From a virus, in the IMG/VR virus record IMGVR_UViG_3300032293_000762, positions 1-31,507 of that record: DNA of 31,507 nucleotides, one strand, 5' to 3'. The notes beneath the pieces were generated by a model. That model was not told the DNA's origin. It saw only the letters and a program-made list of their open reading frames with translations, and searched no databases. Positions 8,290 through 15,451 of this stretch are shown here, piece after piece. Position 1 is the first letter of the stretch. The number at the start of each line of letters is the position of its first letter. Both the position numbers and the translations under genes were made by a program.

Positions 8290-8571
8290 TCACTCTTCTA
8301 CAACAACGGCAATCCACGACTCATGGATAATATGCATACCGTCTACTTCATTCCCTGTGAACTTCTTTGAGTCCCAGTATACCACATCTCCTACATTCAG
8401 TCTCTCTTCAATACCAGGACCGACCATCTTTATCACACTCTTAACATATTGTCCTGTGCTGTCTCTTTCAGAATAGATAATACCAGCATCAGTGGTCTTC
8501 TCTTTCTTTGCTTTATCTGTAGTAACTGCGATCCACCTACCCAAGGGTTGAAATTCAGACTTCTTTTTCAT
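8290..8571 (-). CDS. GroES/Cpn10-like co-chaperonin (functional analogue of T4 gp31)
   Basis: A 93-residue protein with the Cpn10 outline: PLGRWIAV at 9-16, a mobile-loop region ending DAGIIYSE (28-35, matching the GGIVL-type chaperonin contact), VIKMVGPG (46-53), LNVGDVVYW (58-66), and a C-terminal strand IIHESWIAVVVEE. Co-chaperonins cap the host GroEL ring; T4 gp31 does this for capsid protein folding. Its ATG overlaps the methyltransferase stop (ATGA) and it ends 10 bases before the polymerase gene. Some other T4-like phages also carry GroES-type genes. The fold call is good; which client protein it serves is not visible. Confidence 0.8.
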   Translation of the reverse strand: MKKKSEFQPLGRWIAVTTDKAKKEKTTDAGIIYSERDSTGQYVKSVIKMVGPGIEERLNVGDVVYWDSKKFTGNEVDGMHIIHESWIAVVVEE

Positions 8572-9860
8572 TGCATGATCTCCTGTAGACTCATTGGAAT
8601 ATTTTCTGCGATTCTTTCTTCAGATAATTTGATATAGTCGGGATTCAATTCTAAACCAATATAGTGCCTTCCTTCTTTCAAGGCAACAACACCAGTAGTT
8701 GCAGATCCATTGAATGGATCAAGAACAGTACAAGGAACAGACTTGATTCCTTCTTTCTTCAAAGAACAAGTGCAACTAGGTTGCCATCCCTCTTGAACGG
8801 GATTCACACCCCAATGCAAAAGCGTATAACCCTTTCGCTTTAGTTCTCCTCTGCGACCGTTGGAAATAGGAACTTCTTCCCAATTCTCTGCGTGTTTCTC
8901 CCCTTCAACTGAAATACGGTAGTCACCACCATTCTCCTCAAGCCATTGCACCAGAGCAGAATCTTCGGGAGTCAACATGATTCCCTTTCGTTCAATTGCT
9001 TCAATGGGCTTCAGTGCTTCTGTAGGATTGCTTGTCTGTCTTTCAAAGGGAGAACCGCAATGTGAGCAGCAGCCTCCTTCGCTTGTTCCTGCACGAATGC
9101 AAGGACGAACGAGATCTTCTGGATACACAGCAAAGTGTGCGCCTTTGTATCCTTTGGTATTGACAGTCCAAACAGACCGCTTGTTCTTCATGGGATTCTC
9201 TTCCCATTCCTTGCCCTTCAAACCATGATGCTTCAACTTTGGATCTGTTGTTCCTTCACGCATCTCCGAGCGATCACGGGTTCCCCAATTCTGGGCTGGT
9301 TCCTTGATTGCATCGTGGTCATAGTAATAATGGGGCTTCTTTGAGAACATAAAGATGTACTCATGTGCACGGGTACAACGGTCTTGCACAGATTCAGGCA
9401 TCGGATTTGGCTTTGACCAAATGATGTCTTGACGCAGCCACCACCCATCGGCTTGCATCGCAAGAGCCACACGCCAAGGAATTCCAATAAGATCCTTGTG
9501 CTTCAAACCCTTCTGATCCCGACGATTGCTTGGCACAAAATCACTAGGCATCCCACGCTGCCCACCGATTGTCTGTGGAGGAGGAGCAACATTCTTCTGT
9601 GCCATGTAAGAATCGCCAAGATTGAGCCATAGAGTTCCATCAGGACGCAGGACACGGCGTACCTCACGGAAAACCTCGACCATCTTCTCTACATAGTCTT
9701 CTACAGTCTCCTCTTGACCGATTTCATCTTCTCCTCCATTGTAATTTCGGAGTCCAAAGTACGGAGGAGAAGTAACACAGGTATGAACGCTGTTTTCAGG
9801 CAGCGTCTTTAGAGACTTGATGCAATCACCCTGAATGATTTGGTATCGTGTGTCTTTCAT
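8568..9860 (-). CDS. Orphan site-specific DNA methyltransferase (beta class, SPPY motif)
   Basis: SAM-dependent DNA base methyltransferase of about 430 residues. The catalytic motif IV is TSPPYFGLRNY near residue 30, and the SAM-binding motif DPFNGSATTG comes near the C-terminus (about residue 381). This circularly ordered layout defines the beta class. SPPY is frequent among N4-cytosine enzymes, but N6-adenine is possible. A central segment has a CSHCG pair and a later CTC, so a zinc-binding insert is likely. No restriction endonuclease is adjacent, so it probably protects phage DNA or regulates it. ATG at 9858-9860 is chosen; a TTG 6 bases upstream is an alternative start. It overlaps the co-chaperonin gene by 4 bases. 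Confidence 0.88.
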   Translation of the reverse strand: MKDTRYQIIQGDCIKSLKTLPENSVHTCVTSPPYFGLRNYNGGEDEIGQEETVEDYVEKMVEVFREVRRVLRPDGTLWLNLGDSYMAQKNVAPPPQTIGGQRGMPSDFVPSNRRDQKGLKHKDLIGIPWRVALAMQADGWWLRQDIIWSKPNPMPESVQDRCTRAHEYIFMFSKKPHYYYDHDAIKEPAQNWGTRDRSEMREGTTDPKLKHHGLKGKEWEENPMKNKRSVWTVNTKGYKGAHFAVYPEDLVRPCIRAGTSEGGCCSHCGSPFERQTSNPTEALKPIEAIERKGIMLTPEDSALVQWLEENGGDYRISVEGEKHAENWEEVPISNGRRGELKRKGYTLLHWGVNPVQEGWQPSCTCSLKKEGIKSVPCTVLDPFNGSATTGVVALKEGRHYIGLELNPDYIKLSEERIAENIPMSLQEIMQ

Positions 9861-9890
9861 AGCCAAAGTATAACTCTTTCTGTCTACAAG

Positions 9891-10796
9891 TCAAGAAGTC
9901 TGTAGGCATTTTGCCTCAAACAACAGGTGGTCTAGATCCTCATCAGAAAATCCATGCTCATGCTTAAAATGATTTGTGATTGGGGATACATCTAATCCTA
10001 ACTCTAGAAAACCAATGTAGTAATTTTTAATTTTATCTTCATAGAATAGACGATAAGGAACACCACGGGGTCTTCGGAACCGATGTGACCATCGAAGAAA
10101 AGGCAAACACATCACCTTTGCTCCTTTCTTCCTAAATTTCTCATGTATGTACCACTCTTCTCCACCAAAGCCACGGAAGTTTTTATTGAATCCTACCCAT
10201 GCCTCTCGTCTACATGAAAACAAACCCATGCCTTGCATTGGAATTTCAAATGGTTTATCAGATGGATTCTGCCCTCTCTCATCTGCTGCCCATATTCCAT
10301 ACATTTGATTTCTCCACCTTGGCTCCATATGAGTCCAAACTGTTGCCCTGTTTGGTTCTTCCGATAGAAGAGGTCCATGCAAGAGGTCTTCTGTGTTCTC
10401 ATTGCACTGATAGTACATCAATAGTTTTGTTAGTGCGCCAGGTTCAATAAAAACATGAGAATCCATGCAGAGAACAAATGGAGTCTCTGCACTTTCAAAA
10501 ATCAACCCCTTGACAGTTGTTGCTTGGTATTGGTTAAAAGGAAGATAAGTTATTCCTAATTGCTTACAGTATTCTTCTGTTTCTTTACCCTGTCTGCTAT
10601 CAGGGTTGTTGTCTAATACCATAATTTTGACATATGGCATTGCATCTTTGTGATACATCAAGAGTGCTTGTGTGCTGAAAAAAACACCATCAAAATCATC
10701 ATAGCAAGGCATACCAACTGTTAGTAGTGCCTTTTCTGAAAAAGAATGGCTCTTTTGTGTTTGACAACAAGGAGATTGTCTCCCACAGCAACTCAC
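9891..10796 (-). CDS. GT-A glycosyltransferase, GT2/GT27-like
   Basis: A 301-residue GT-A enzyme. After a Cys-rich N-terminus (MSCCGRQSPCC) come LTVGMPCYDDFDG (25-37), a metal-binding Asp-x-His motif as CMDSH (110-114), then GMGLFSCRREAW (189-200), GFGGEEW (209-215) and SHRFRR (237-242). This order of DSH, a GGE acceptor/substrate motif and a His-Phe-Arg close resembles polypeptide GalNAc-transferases (GT27) and related GT2 enzymes. It starts with GTG overlapping the stop of the DUF1599 gene (GTGA), so the two are coupled. Possible acceptors are protein Thr/Ser, a modified DNA base or a glycan; sequence alone does not decide. No membrane segment is seen. Confidence 0.8.
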   Translation of the reverse strand: MSCCGRQSPCCQTQKSHSFSEKALLTVGMPCYDDFDGVFFSTQALLMYHKDAMPYVKIMVLDNNPDSRQGKETEEYCKQLGITYLPFNQYQATTVKGLIFESAETPFVLCMDSHVFIEPGALTKLLMYYQCNENTEDLLHGPLLSEEPNRATVWTHMEPRWRNQMYGIWAADERGQNPSDKPFEIPMQGMGLFSCRREAWVGFNKNFRGFGGEEWYIHEKFRKKGAKVMCLPFLRWSHRFRRPRGVPYRLFYEDKIKNYYIGFLELGLDVSPITNHFKHEHGFSDEDLDHLLFEAKCLQTS

Positions 10797-11116
10797 TTCT
10801 TTTCAGACTTTCCTTTAGTAAAGGCAGAAAACAATACACAGTAATTTATAATGTCAATTATTGCGTCTTCATAACTCTCATTGTCTACAGTTAGTTTTCC
10901 AGCAGAACTAAATGTAGAAAGACGAGACAACTTGTCTGTCAATCGAACAAGAAATCCTGCTTCTGTAGAGCAAATTCCCATTGCTTCGCATCTTTCAAAA
11001 TTAGCGAATGGTGTTTCTCCGCTGTTGCCAGCATAATCGTGATTCTTTTTCTTCATTAGTTCAAGAGCAGAAGTGCACAATTGCTGATGGTGTTGAAACA
11101 ATTCTTGTCTGTTCAT
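10793..11116 (-). CDS. DUF1599 / nucleotide-modification-associated domain 1 protein
   Basis: A 107-residue protein with KKKNHDYAG at 22-30, then FLVRLTDKLSRL (55-66) and a C-terminal NESYEDAIIDIINYCVLF. This matches the pattern of the DUF1599 family (Nmad1), found in phages and linked by comparative genomics to base or nucleotide modification. The ATG has GAGGAT 7 bases upstream. It overlaps the glycosyltransferase gene by 4 bases and follows dUTPase by 10 bases, which puts it in a nucleotide-metabolism context. The biochemical activity of the family is not established, so I give no reaction. Confidence 0.72.
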   Translation of the reverse strand: MNRQELFQHHQQLCTSALELMKKKNHDYAGNSGETPFANFERCEAMGICSTEAGFLVRLTDKLSRLSTFSSAGKLTVDNESYEDAIIDIINYCVLFSAFTKGKSEKK

Positions 11117-11126
11117 AGTAAAATCC

Positions 11127-11660
11127 TCAAATGGTTGACTTTAAACTGTCTGTTCCTGTAGAACCAAATCCTCCAACACGATCTGTCTTTGTCTTTGGTC
11201 TTTCATCTATGTAGCCAATAGAGCATTGGTTGCTCAAAACTAATTCTGCTTGCGCTATTCTGTCTCCATGCTTTATTACCAATTCTTTTTCGGAATTGTT
11301 TATAACAGGAATAAACAATTCTTCGACATAATCAGAATCAACAACACCTACACTGTTACAAAGACCCAATCCTTGCTTTACCGAAAGCCCTGAACGGGGA
11401 TATACCTTTACACAATGATTTTCGGGTATATCCAAGATCATTCCTGTTGGAACAAGCACTCTTGCCTTTGGAGGGATTTTTATCCAAATTCCACTATCAT
11501 CATTAACGCAAATAAAGATAACAGGTTCATTGTTTCCATAGAATCCCTTTATAGAGGGTCGATCTGCTAGACAGGCAGATAGATCAAAACAAGCAGAACT
11601 CTGCGTTCCATATCCTATTTCTGGTGTGAGGCTACTCAATTTAAAAACACGAAGATTCAT
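11127..11660 (-). CDS. dut: dUTP diphosphatase (trimeric dUTPase)
   Basis: Hydrolyses dUTP to dUMP and pyrophosphate, lowering uracil incorporation and feeding ThyX. At 177 residues it is slightly longer than the usual 140-150, due to a loop around residues 31-60. The family motifs are in order: ACFDLSA (23-29), YPRSGLSVKQGLGL (87-100), NSVGVVDSDYVEEL (102-115), GDRIAQAEL (132-140) and the C-terminal glycine-rich RVGGFGSTG (161-169) that closes the active site. AAAGGA precedes the ATG. Confidence 0.95.
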   Translation of the reverse strand: MNLRVFKLSSLTPEIGYGTQSSACFDLSACLADRPSIKGFYGNNEPVIFICVNDDSGIWIKIPPKARVLVPTGMILDIPENHCVKVYPRSGLSVKQGLGLCNSVGVVDSDYVEELFIPVINNSEKELVIKHGDRIAQAELVLSNQCSIGYIDERPKTKTDRVGGFGSTGTDSLKSTI

Positions 11661-11682
11661 AATATATCCTTTCTAAATTAGA

Positions 11683-12156
11683 TCACGACATTATCTCATA
11701 CTTTCTCTCTGATGTCAATAGTCCTTGAGAGACAAGGTAATTCATACCAGCGATTGTTGTCTCGTCGTTTGTCCAAATCTCTTGTGCTGCTTGTGCCAAT
11801 TGCATAAAATCAGCCACCGTATCATCTGTCTTAGCAGCATTTCGAAATGCCGATCTCTCTTGAGGAGTGAAACGAAGAAGAAATTCATAAGAGGTATATG
11901 CCTTTGGTTCTGGTAGGAGTTCCTCTGCTGTTTTTTGTCTCCTATTCCAAGACCGAACAACAGTGTTTCCTTGTAGAGCAACGCTTTCTTCTAATATTTC
12001 CAAAGAAGGGTCATAATTGGGCAAAGAACCATTAACAACAGGATAGTAGTACTGTGCTTTAGGATTCCCACTAGCAACAGCAGACTCATACCAAGCGTCG
12101 TCAAGGTCAATTATGTTTTGTACCAAACCTCCTATAACTAGTGCATACTTGCTCAT
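11683..12156 (-). CDS. Tail-fibre-associated hypothetical protein, 157 residues
   Basis: The N-terminus (KYALVIGGLVQNIIDLDDAW) resembles the start of many small phage proteins encoded behind tail-fibre genes. The C-terminal half (YEFLLRFTPQERSAFRNAAKT, then a helix ending YLVSQGLLT) is a helical module common in phage accessory fibre proteins. No enzyme motif is seen. It starts with an ATGA overlap on the LamG-like gene, and AAGGAG lies 6 bases before the ATG. I infer a role as fibre chaperone or small fibre component, by position and resemblance only. Confidence 0.6.
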   Translation of the reverse strand: MSKYALVIGGLVQNIIDLDDAWYESAVASGNPKAQYYYPVVNGSLPNYDPSLEILEESVALQGNTVVRSWNRRQKTAEELLPEPKAYTSYEFLLRFTPQERSAFRNAAKTDDTVADFMQLAQAAQEIWTNDETTIAGMNYLVSQGLLTSERKYEIMS

Positions 12157-13127
12157 CCGTATCTCCTTGGATGTGTTTCTGTTATTCCTGTTTGCGGATG
12201 ACCAGAGTATAGAGGAGAAACGAATGTCAATCCGCTTACAGGTAATGATGTGAATGTTGTTCCACTCTCTGGAGAGAGTGTGTAGTCTCCAACAACAGTA
12301 TTTAGATCACGAATAAGCGGAGCGTAAAATGCCAAATTCTGCGGCCTTATTCTGTCTGCTGGAACACCGGAGTAGAGAGACTGTATCTCTTGAGCCGATA
12401 GCGTTGCACCCCAAAGAGCAACCTCGGCAACATATCCCTTGAAATTGTTTTCGCATCCTGCCATTCCCCCAGCAGAAGAAGAAGAAACCTTTAGCCCACC
12501 TATAGTTGTTCGATTGAATGTGTTTCCAGCCAATTCTGGAGTATTTGCGACAGGAACTGTGACCGTAGTGTTGCTGAGCACTCCATTAACATACAACTGT
12601 AGAGTTCTTTGATTTCCTGTGGTGATACCAACAAGCCCAACAAGATGAACCCACTGACCCGTCTGTAGTGATCCTCCACCAGTTGGACCATACCATGCAG
12701 ACACACCAGCAATAGTGCTTGTTGTGTTTTGTGCACTGGCTCTTCTGAAGCGAACTCTTGGTCTAAAAACAATCGCACCTGGTGGAGTGCTATTAGCCCC
12801 AACAAATCCCAATTCATAAAAGAAATATTGTGCTGTAGTACTTGGAGCACTATTTGGCTCAAAATTCACGGTAATAACAGAACCAAATGAAGTAGAAATA
12901 AAGCCGTCTGGCATTACCCAACAAGACATTGTTAGTGGTGCACCAGTAACAACTCCTATTCCCCCTGTCGCAGATATTCTATTTGTTGCTAGTGTATCAA
13001 TAGTACCATCATAGCCTTGAACTCTACCCTTTTGTTTAACAGATATTCTAGACCTTATAGGATTTGCTGTTGTTCCTGCTGTACCTGTTGATTGATCTCC
13101 CCAAGGACCACTAAAATAGTAGGACAT
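12153..13127 (-). CDS. Concanavalin A/LamG-like domain protein (probable fibre or adhesin)
   Basis: A 324-residue, Gly/Thr/Ser-rich, beta-strand-rich protein. The middle part has the hallmarks of a LamG-type jelly roll: TMSCWVMPDGFIS, TGQWVHLVGLVG, RTLQLYVNGVLSN, then GYVAEVALWGATLSAQEIQSLYSG. These are the strand-loop features of the LamG_3/concanavalin-like lectin fold that binds carbohydrate in many surface proteins. It shares a TGATG junction with the collagen-like gene and overlaps the next gene by 4 bases. I infer a surface-exposed receptor-binding or decoration protein. No signal peptide is seen, as expected for a virion part. Confidence 0.75.
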   Translation of the reverse strand: MSYYFSGPWGDQSTGTAGTTANPIRSRISVKQKGRVQGYDGTIDTLATNRISATGGIGVVTGAPLTMSCWVMPDGFISTSFGSVITVNFEPNSAPSTTAQYFFYELGFVGANSTPPGAIVFRPRVRFRRASAQNTTSTIAGVSAWYGPTGGGSLQTGQWVHLVGLVGITTGNQRTLQLYVNGVLSNTTVTVPVANTPELAGNTFNRTTIGGLKVSSSSAGGMAGCENNFKGYVAEVALWGATLSAQEIQSLYSGVPADRIRPQNLAFYAPLIRDLNTVVGDYTLSPESGTTFTSLPVSGLTFVSPLYSGHPQTGITETHPRRYG

Positions 13128-15001
13128 CAGGTGTTCCTCAATTCTGTTGCTATGAGTTCTGCGTCTCCTATTGCCGTGTCATTCACAGCATCTGCTGCAT
13201 TTCTTGTTATCTTTAGTCTATATGCATCACCTTGGGTCAGTCCCGATGGAACTCCTATGGTTGTTCCTACTACTCGAACAAATCCAAGTGTATTTCCAAG
13301 CACACCATTGAATGTTGTTCCTGTAGTAAATGCGTCTGAAGAGAATCCGCTTACTCCTGACATTCTTTCCATTTGAGCAAGCCATGCAACCGTAGAGCCA
13401 GTTGCAGTTGTTGCAGAGAAATGCAAGTACAGCCATAAACTTGAAGAAATTGCGAAGTTGCTGGGAACTATTCCAGAGAATACAGTTGATTCTGCGACCG
13501 TTGCATCAAAATCCAACACTGGAACAGAATTTCTTGTGTCAATTGTTGCATAATTGGTTGAAGGGGGCTGCGAATCCAACGCATTGAATATTCCGATTGT
13601 TTGTGTTGGTGTCAACAGATTAGAAATACTCACTATGCCTGTCTGTCCGTTTATAGAAATAACATAGTCTCCAACAGGACCCGTGACTCCAGTGGCTCCT
13701 GTTACTCCTTGAATACCTTGAGATCCTGTAGCACCAGTGTCTCCTGTTACTCCTTGAATACCTTGAGATCCTGTAGCACCTGTGGCTCCTGTTACTCCTT
13801 GTACTCCTTGAGATCCTGTAGCACCTGTAGCACCTGTAGCACCAGTGGCTCCTGTGGCTCCTGTTACTCCTTGAATACCTTGAGATCCTGTAGCACCTGT
13901 AGCACCAGTGGCTCCTGTTACTCCTTGAATACCTTGAGATCCTGTAGCACCAGTGGCTCCTGTAGCACCTGTTGAACCTTGAATACCTTGAGATCCTGTA
14001 GCACCAGTGGCTCCTGTTACTCCTTGAATACCTTGAGATCCTGTAGCACCTGTAGCACCAGTGGCTCCTGTTACTCCTTGAATACCTTGAGATCCTGTAG
14101 CACCTGTAGCACCAGTGGCTCCTGTAGCACCTGTTACTCCTTGGATACCTTGAGATCCTGTAGCACCTGTAGCACCAGTGATACCTTGAACGCCTTGAGA
14201 TCCTGTAGCACCTGTTGGACCAGTCGGTCCAACAGAACCCGCTCCACCCAAAGAAGAAATAGTTATACCAGATACGCTACTTGTTATGCTTATATTGCTT
14301 CCTGCAAGTATCTGAATAGAGCCAGTTAATGAATTAACAGAAGAAACAGGTCCTGTTGCACCTACCAGACCAGTGGCTCCTGTTACTCCTTGAATACCTT
14401 GAGATCCTGTAGCACCTGTTGAACCTTGGATGCCTTGAGATCCTGTAGCACCTGTAGCACCAGTGGCTCCTGTTACTCCTTGAATACCTTGAGATCCTGT
14501 AGCACCTGTAGCACCAGTGGCTCCTTGAATACCTTGAGATCCTGTAGCACCTGTAGCACCAGTATTTCCTTGGATGCCTTGAATTCCTTGGATGCCTTGT
14601 GGACCAGTTGTACCTGTTGCTCCGACATTACCAGTGGCTCCAATTGAGCCAGTTGCACCTGTTGCACCAACAGCACCAGCAACTCCACTAGTTCCTGTAG
14701 CACCAATAATGTATCCAATGGTAATACCAGAACCCAACACACCGAGAGAAGAAACAGGAAATACTACAAAATTACCATTAATGAGAGTTGCACCTGTATA
14801 CCCAATTCCTGTTACACCAGTTGCACCTGTAGGACCTACAGGACCGCCAGCAGGACCTGTTGCTCCCTGTTGTCCAGTGGCTCCTGTTGGTCCCTGTGGA
14901 CCGGTTGCTCCATTTACTCCATTTATTCCTAGAGGAGTGGCTACAAGAAGAGTTTGTCCTGTTTGTGCTGTTACAACTAAAACTGATGGGTCGTTTGCCA
15001 T
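13127..15001 (-). CDS. Collagen-like Gly-X-Thr repeat fibre protein
   Basis: A 624-residue protein with three collagen-like blocks: residues about 28-70, 100-218 and 254-444. Triplets are mostly GAT, GVT, GSQ and GIQ; the segment GSQG recurs 14 times. Between blocks lie short non-collagenous stretches, including [20 protein letters not shown] (221-240), whose pattern recurs at 448-461 ([14 protein letters not shown]). Residues 445-624 form a non-repetitive, beta-rich C-terminal domain, a likely trimerisation or binding head. Thr fills most Y positions, as in glycosylated bacterial collagen-like proteins such as BclA, while Pro is rare and Lys absent from the repeats. The ATG directly follows the stop of the preceding gene. 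I infer a trimeric virion fibre. Confidence 0.88.
   Translation of the reverse strand: MANDPSVLVVTAQTGQTLLVATPLGINGVNGATGPQGPTGATGQQGATGPAGGPVGPTGATGVTGIGYTGATLINGNFVVFPVSSLGVLGSGITIGYIIGATGTSGVAGAVGATGATGSIGATGNVGATGTTGPQGIQGIQGIQGNTGATGATGSQGIQGATGATGATGSQGIQGVTGATGATGATGSQGIQGSTGATGSQGIQGVTGATGLVGATGPVSSVNSLTGSIQILAGSNISITSSVSGITISSLGGAGSVGPTGPTGATGSQGVQGITGATGATGSQGIQGVTGATGATGATGATGSQGIQGVTGATGATGATGSQGIQGVTGATGATGSQGIQGSTGATGATGATGSQGIQGVTGATGATGATGSQGIQGVTGATGATGATGATGATGSQGVQGVTGATGATGSQGIQGVTGDTGATGSQGIQGVTGATGVTGPVGDYVISINGQTGIVSISNLLTPTQTIGIFNALDSQPPSTNYATIDTRNSVPVLDFDATVAESTVFSGIVPSNFAISSSLWLYLHFSATTATGSTVAWLAQMERMSGVSGFSSDAFTTGTTFNGVLGNTLGFVRVVGTTIGVPSGLTQGDAYRLKITRNAADAVNDTAIGDAELIATELRNT
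13670..14242 (-). repeat. Collagen-coding repeat block 3 (main block)
   Basis: In-frame repeats built on a 9-base triplet register, with a recurring core encoding [10 protein letters not shown] followed by two to five GAT triplets. Ten copies of the GSQG core occur here. At the DNA level the copies are nearly identical (for example CCTTGAGATCCTGTAGCACC on the plus strand recurs), so slippage and recombination are expected to change copy number. Confidence 0.9.
14212..14235. repeat. 10-bp perfect inverted repeat with 4-base loop
   Basis: CTGTTGGACC, loop AGTC, GGTCCAACAG. It lies at the start of collagen block 3 and encodes part of VGPTGPTG. The mRNA could form a stable hairpin, but no T-tract follows in the direction of transcription, so it is not a terminator. 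Confidence 0.6.
14348..14704 (-). repeat. Collagen-coding repeat block 2
   Basis: Second Gly-X-Y block with four GSQG cores and an IQGIQGIQG run. It shares near-identical DNA with block 3, from which it is separated by a unique segment encoding residues 219-253. Confidence 0.85.
14792..14920 (-). repeat. Collagen-coding repeat block 1, more diverged
   Basis: Short N-terminal Gly-X-Y tract ([16 protein letters not shown] and following) with more Pro and less DNA identity to the other blocks. Confidence 0.7.
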
Positions 15002-15442
15002 TTATGTTCTCGTGATTTCGCTTGTGACTTCAAAAAAACCTTCAATAAGGCGTTGAACATCACCGGTTGTGTTAATCAATTCTAAATCATAAAGGTGTCT
15101 TCCTTCGGGTACACTGCTCATTGTTATATTATCTATGTCCATATAGATTCCGCCTGTCAGCCCATTTGCACCAGTTTGACCTGTGGTGCTGGCGTTGAGT
15201 CTAATACCACCTGTTCCCTGAACTCCCCCTCCAATAGAAAAGTCACCAGTAGTGCCACCTCCTGTGACACCACTGGTGCTCATATAAAGCAGAATTTTAG
15301 GATTTTTAGAGGATCTACGAACTTGCATTCTAGATCCAAACCCGCTCAAATCAATACCATCTCCATCGCCAGTTTTATAGTGTAGATGAAGTCTAAATGT
15401 AGAGCCTTGTTCGGCTTTGATATCGTACTTTGATGCAGGCAT
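15002..15442 (-). CDS. Virion structural hypothetical protein, 146 residues
   Basis: The start, KYDIKAEQGSTFRLHLHYK, is typical of small phage proteins that precede fibre genes in T4-like and other aquatic phages; their exact role is unknown. The middle part is Gly/Thr-rich (SGVTGGGTTGDFSIGGGVQG), and the C-terminal part has predicted strands (GRHLYDLELINTTGDVQRLIEGFFEV). The ATG has GAGGG 5 bases upstream, and the stop is joined directly to the start of the collagen-like gene. I infer a fibre base, connector or adaptor. The confidence is for the gene, less for the role. Confidence 0.65.
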   Translation of the reverse strand: MPASKYDIKAEQGSTFRLHLHYKTGDGDGIDLSGFGSRMQVRRSSKNPKILLYMSTSGVTGGGTTGDFSIGGGVQGTGGIRLNASTTGQTGANGLTGGIYMDIDNITMSSVPEGRHLYDLELINTTGDVQRLIEGFFEVTSEITRT

Positions 15443-15451
15443 TATTCCCTC

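Noticed and set aside
13601-14329. Long plus-strand open frames rich in Ser and Cys opposite the collagen gene
   Set aside because: They mirror the Gly-X-Thr codons in the antisense direction, have no ribosome binding site and no independent sequence character.
13681-14600. Possible CRISPR array because of regularly spaced near-identical repeats
   Set aside because: Repeats stay in frame, encode Gly-X-Y triplets, and have no unique spacers of constant length.
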